Assembly (NCBI RefSeq): GCF_032917945.1 | Contig: NZ_CP136624.1 | Coordinates: forward strand, 8,789,001 to 8,853,000 | DNA from: Bradyrhizobium sp. sBnM-33 | Lineage (GTDB): Bacteria > Pseudomonadota > Alphaproteobacteria > Rhizobiales > Xanthobacteraceae | Reading direction: 5' to 3' | Length of the DNA: 64,000 bases | Shown: positions 63,860 through 64,000 of the stretch, one piece after another | Position numbering within the stretch: the first letter of the stretch is position 1 | Layout: the number at the start of each line of letters is the position of its first letter | Made by a program: the position numbers and the translations under genes | Notes under the pieces: generated by a model | Database searches by the model: none | Seen by the model: the letters and a program-made list of their open reading frames with translations, nothing else | What the model was told of the DNA's origin: nothing

Positions 63860-64000
63860 ATGCCCACAATCGCCTTGGTCGATGATGACCGCAACATTCT
63901 CACTTCCGTATCGATCGCGCTCGAAGCCGAAGGCTATCGCATCATGACCTATACGGATGGTGCCTCGGCGCTGGACGGGTTCCGCACCTCGCCGCCGGAC
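63860..64000 (+). CDS. chvI: ChvI-like response regulator, partial at right edge
   Basis: The frame from ATG 63860 reads [47 protein letters not shown] and runs off the window. VDDDRNIL is the acidic pocket of a receiver domain; the phosphorylated Asp would lie just beyond the edge. Sequence and the pckA-linked location match ChvI, the regulator of the ExoS/ChvG-ChvI envelope and acid-stress two-component system. CAGAGG lies upstream. Confidence 0.88.
   Translation, partial: MPTIALVDDDRNILTSVSIALEAEGYRIMTYTDGASALDGFRTSPPD

Overview
The window is high-GC alphaproteobacterial chromosome. Gene content and order (rpmH-rnpA-yidC-yihA, argB, dapD-dapE, truA-fmt-def, dnaX-ybaB-recR, and pckA / HugZ-like gene / chvI-like regulator), together with many palindromic intergenic repeats, point to Bradyrhizobium or a close relative in the Bradyrhizobiaceae. 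This is inferred from recognition of families and synteny; no search was run.

Left part (1-11.6 kb) is accessory DNA. It holds a phospholipase-D-like protein cut by the window edge, small stress or detoxification proteins (GyrI-like, NTF2-like, isoprenylcysteine methyltransferase-like, GYD, hexapeptide, alpha/beta hydrolase, RibD-type reductase, VOC), an unusual ClpS-zinc finger-AAA ATPase with a frameshift, a decayed vapBC locus, a small hypothetical gene and an isolated coaX. It ends at a tRNA-Arg(ACG) gene whose 3' end is overlapped by the last codons of a decayed large serine recombinase. One clear and one doubtful further recombinase remnant lie to its left, so this looks like a site of repeated island integration.

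Middle part (11.9-40 kb) is core genome: a sensor kinase, the rpmH-rnpA-yidC-yihA-DUF423 cluster interrupted by an IS110-family element before argB, lysine biosynthesis (dapD, dapE), tRNA modification and initiation functions (truA, fmt, def), rmuC preceded by a full CtrA-type box, an AmpG-like permease, recR-ybaB-dnaX followed by the 4.5S SRP RNA, a HIT protein, nudC, a PfkB kinase, an Lrp-type regulator, a phosphohexomutase and a retropepsin-like protease.

Right part (40-64 kb) carries hrpB with an in-frame repeat insertion, UDP-glucose dehydrogenase, an acyltransferase, polA with a degenerate proofreading site, a LysE exporter, a glutathione S-transferase, pyrE, glycogen phosphorylase, a thioesterase, arginase, pckA with a perfect FNR/FixK box upstream, a frameshifted TPR-CHAT protease-like gene, a HugZ-like protein and the start of a chvI-like response regulator.

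The most distinctive structure is the population of palindromic elements, at least two large families plus several smaller ones, in intergenic gaps, at stop codons and inside coding regions. One copy carries a decayed GIY-YIG nuclease gene between 45-bp inverted repeats that match the arms of the shorter, gene-less copies. This suggests an autonomous/non-autonomous pair. Several genes are broken by one or a few bases, so real decay and sequencing error must both be kept in mind.
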